Part shown: positions 6,125 to 7,426 of the stretch, one piece after another
Numbering within the stretch: position 1 is the first letter of the stretch
Layout: every line of letters begins with the position of its first letter
Assembly (NCBI GenBank): GCA_020052325.1
Contig: JAGVPF010000164.1
Location: forward strand, 1-7,426
Source: an archaeon
Lineage (GTDB): Archaea; Micrarchaeota; Micrarchaeia; Anstonellales; Bilamarchaeaceae
DNA length: 7,426 nucleotides
Direction of reading: 5' to 3'
The notes under the pieces: model-generated
Database searches by the model: none
The model's input: only the letters and a program-made list of their open reading frames with translations
Told to the model about the DNA's origin: nothing
Position numbers and translations under genes: made by a program

Positions 6125-7156
6125 ATGGGAAGAAGGCCCAAGCGCGTTTATGCCCTGATGATTGCCCTGTTGGTTCTGGCAATGGCGGCCGTGGTGCTTT
6201 TACGGTCCGGCATCCTGCCATCAGAGCCATCCAAACCCCCGGCAACTCCCGAAGCGAACGATACAGCAAACAGCACAGGCGGTCCAAGCCCTCCGCTGCC
6301 GGAACCCCCGAAACCCCCCGAAAACGCAACCGCCCCAAACCCGTCCGCGACATCAAATTCGACTATCCGGATAGCCACCTTCAACATACAGGTTTTCGGA
6401 GAGTCCAAGCGCTCGAAGGCGGAGGTCATGGACGTGCTTGCAAAAACCGCCCGCAATTTCGACATCCTCGCAATCCAGGAGCTGCGCGATGACACGGAAA
6501 CCACGCTCCCCATATATCTCGAGCGAATCAATTCCCTCCCCGGCGCGAAATACTCGGCAGTTTCCAGCCCCAGGCTCGGGCGGACATCCAGCAAGGAGAA
6601 CTACGCGTTCATATACAACACAGATACGATGCGTCTCGTGCCCGGGTCCAATTTCACTTTTACAGATCCGCCGGCGGGCAGTTCAACCGACCTGTTCCAG
6701 CGCGAACCATTCATCGCCCGCTTCCAGCCCCTATACGGCGATGCGTTCGATTTCGCCCTAATAACCATCCATACCGAGCCGGACGGGACGCCGGAGGAGC
6801 TGTCCGACCTTCCGCTCGCGCTTGATGCCGCGCGTACGCATTATGGCAATGAGACCGATTTCATCCTTCTCGGGGATATGAACGCCGACTGTTCGTATCT
6901 CACCGCGTCTGAAGCCGCATCCCTTCCGCTCCGAAATTCGTCCTATCTCTGGGTTGTTCCAGATAACGCAGATACGACCGTGAAATCCACCGATTGCGCA
7001 TACGACCGGATTATCCTCGCAGGAACAGCACCGCAGCATTATGGGGGAGCCTGGGGGGTTTTCCGTTTTGATGAGGCGTATGCCATAAACCAGAGCGCGG
7101 CCGAAGACGTATCGGACCATTTTCCGGTCTGGCTGGAATTGGCCACCGGGCAATAA
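6125..7156 (+). CDS. Membrane-anchored DNase I-like endonuclease (EEP superfamily)
   Basis: A 343-residue protein predicted to be an extracytoplasmic, metal-dependent endonuclease. A basic N-terminus (RRPKR) and a hydrophobic segment at about 8-27 form a signal anchor. Residues 31-80 are a low-complexity Pro/Ser/Thr/Asn linker, and 81-340 are the catalytic domain. The domain resembles vertebrate DNase I closely: FNIQVFGESK, IQELRD, SSKENYAF, REPFIARF, TIHTEP, GDMNADCSY, PDNADTT, CAYDRIILAG and SDHFPV all have near-identical counterparts in order. Catalytic equivalents are N87, E119, E158, H216, D251, N253, D294, D331 and H332. C256 and C291 match the essential DNase I disulfide, and D283/T285 match a calcium site. 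The loop with the second DNase I disulfide is absent. Eight N-x-S/T sequons (N45, N49, N67, N78, N176, N242, N271, N322) suit a surface protein. Likely roles are extracellular DNA degradation or scavenging. It forms a two-gene unit with the upstream oxidoreductase. Confidence 0.9.
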   Translation: MGRRPKRVYALMIALLVLAMAAVVLLRSGILPSEPSKPPATPEANDTANSTGGPSPPLPEPPKPPENATAPNPSATSNSTIRIATFNIQVFGESKRSKAEVMDVLAKTARNFDILAIQELRDDTETTLPIYLERINSLPGAKYSAVSSPRLGRTSSKENYAFIYNTDTMRLVPGSNFTFTDPPAGSSTDLFQREPFIARFQPLYGDAFDFALITIHTEPDGTPEELSDLPLALDAARTHYGNETDFILLGDMNADCSYLTASEAASLPLRNSSYLWVVPDNADTTVKSTDCAYDRIILAGTAPQHYGGAWGVFRFDEAYAINQSAAEDVSDHFPVWLELATGQ

Positions 7157-7157
7157 T

Positions 7158-7426
7158 CTACTGGACGGGTTCGCACAGGGATGGCCTGTCGCCGAACCAC
7201 TTGTCACCGGATACGGCCGCCGCCCTGAAAACCACGCCTTGGCCGGTGTCGTTGTCCCAGAAAATGACCTCGAGGTTTTTCTCGAGGCAGTCTAAGAGCT
7301 TGTCCTTCGGGACTCGTATGGTGATGCATCCCACCGGTCCCTGGTCCCTTGCGGGATTCTCGCTGTCCCTGTTTTCCAGGTGGAGGAGGAACGAGCTTCC
7401 CTGCTCGCAGAAAAGCCTGAGTTTCA
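7158..7426 (-). CDS. C-terminal end of an unrecognised protein, 5' truncated
   Basis: A minus-strand frame runs open from the window edge to a TAG at 7160-7158, encoding at least the last 88 residues of a protein. It has no start codon in the window that I would trust, so the gene begins outside. The codons are GC-ending like those of neighbouring genes, and the alternative minus frames contain early stops or improbable composition, which supports coding. The visible part includes GCITIRVPKDKLLDCLEKNL, then VIFWDNDTGQGVVFRAAAV and a terminal GDKWFGDRPSLCEPVQ. It contains four cysteines and no membrane segment. I do not recognise a family; a soluble or surface domain with disulfides is possible but only a guess. 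Its stop is one base from the convergent stop of the nuclease gene. Confidence 0.6.
   Translation of the reverse strand, partial: KLRLFCEQGSSFLLHLENRDSENPARDQGPVGCITIRVPKDKLLDCLEKNLEVIFWDNDTGQGVVFRAAAVSGDKWFGDRPSLCEPVQ

Noticed and set aside
6758..7207. 149-codon minus-strand frame opposite the nuclease end
   Set aside because: It is antisense to the conserved DNase I motifs and overlaps the real minus-strand frame ending at 7158.

Overview
The window looks like a compact, GC-rich archaeal chromosome segment. Three things point to an archaeon. It carries a geranylgeranyl reductase-family flavoprotein, an enzyme type that saturates the isoprenoid lipids of archaeal membranes. Several genes have a TATA-like T/A element about 24-28 bases upstream of the start codon, which fits leaderless transcription. 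Two plus-strand genes have a GGTG-type Shine-Dalgarno sequence. The precise lineage cannot be read from the sequence; a DPANN-type or other small-genome archaeon is only a guess.

Layout, left to right: (1) the C-terminal part of PurH (AICAR formyltransferase, purine synthesis), cut by the window edge, on the plus strand. (2) A convergent small single-span membrane protein with a cysteine-containing ectodomain and its own promoter. (3) A minus-strand operon reading right to left: a P-loop kinase-like protein, an aminoglycoside-phosphotransferase-like kinase and a CDF-family zinc-type exporter, almost without gaps. (4) A 50-base divergent promoter. (5) On the plus strand, the geranylgeranyl reductase-family protein, then a promoter, then a two-gene unit: a dihydrolipoamide dehydrogenase-like disulfide oxidoreductase followed 2 bases later by a membrane-anchored DNase I-like nuclease. 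(6) The C-terminal end of an unrecognised minus-strand gene, whose stop codon lies one base from the stop of the nuclease gene.

The most striking gene is the nuclease. Its 260-residue ectodomain resembles animal DNase I, not just the broad exonuclease/endonuclease/phosphatase fold. It keeps the whole catalytic set, the structural disulfide pair and one calcium-site motif, and it sits outside the membrane on a proline-rich linker with many N-glycosylation sequons. The second point of interest is the kinase pair, which matches the two halves of a single fused protein known from bacteria, here as separate genes in the opposite order. No RNA gene, mobile element, CRISPR array or long repeat was seen, and no gene-free stretch exceeds 80 bases.
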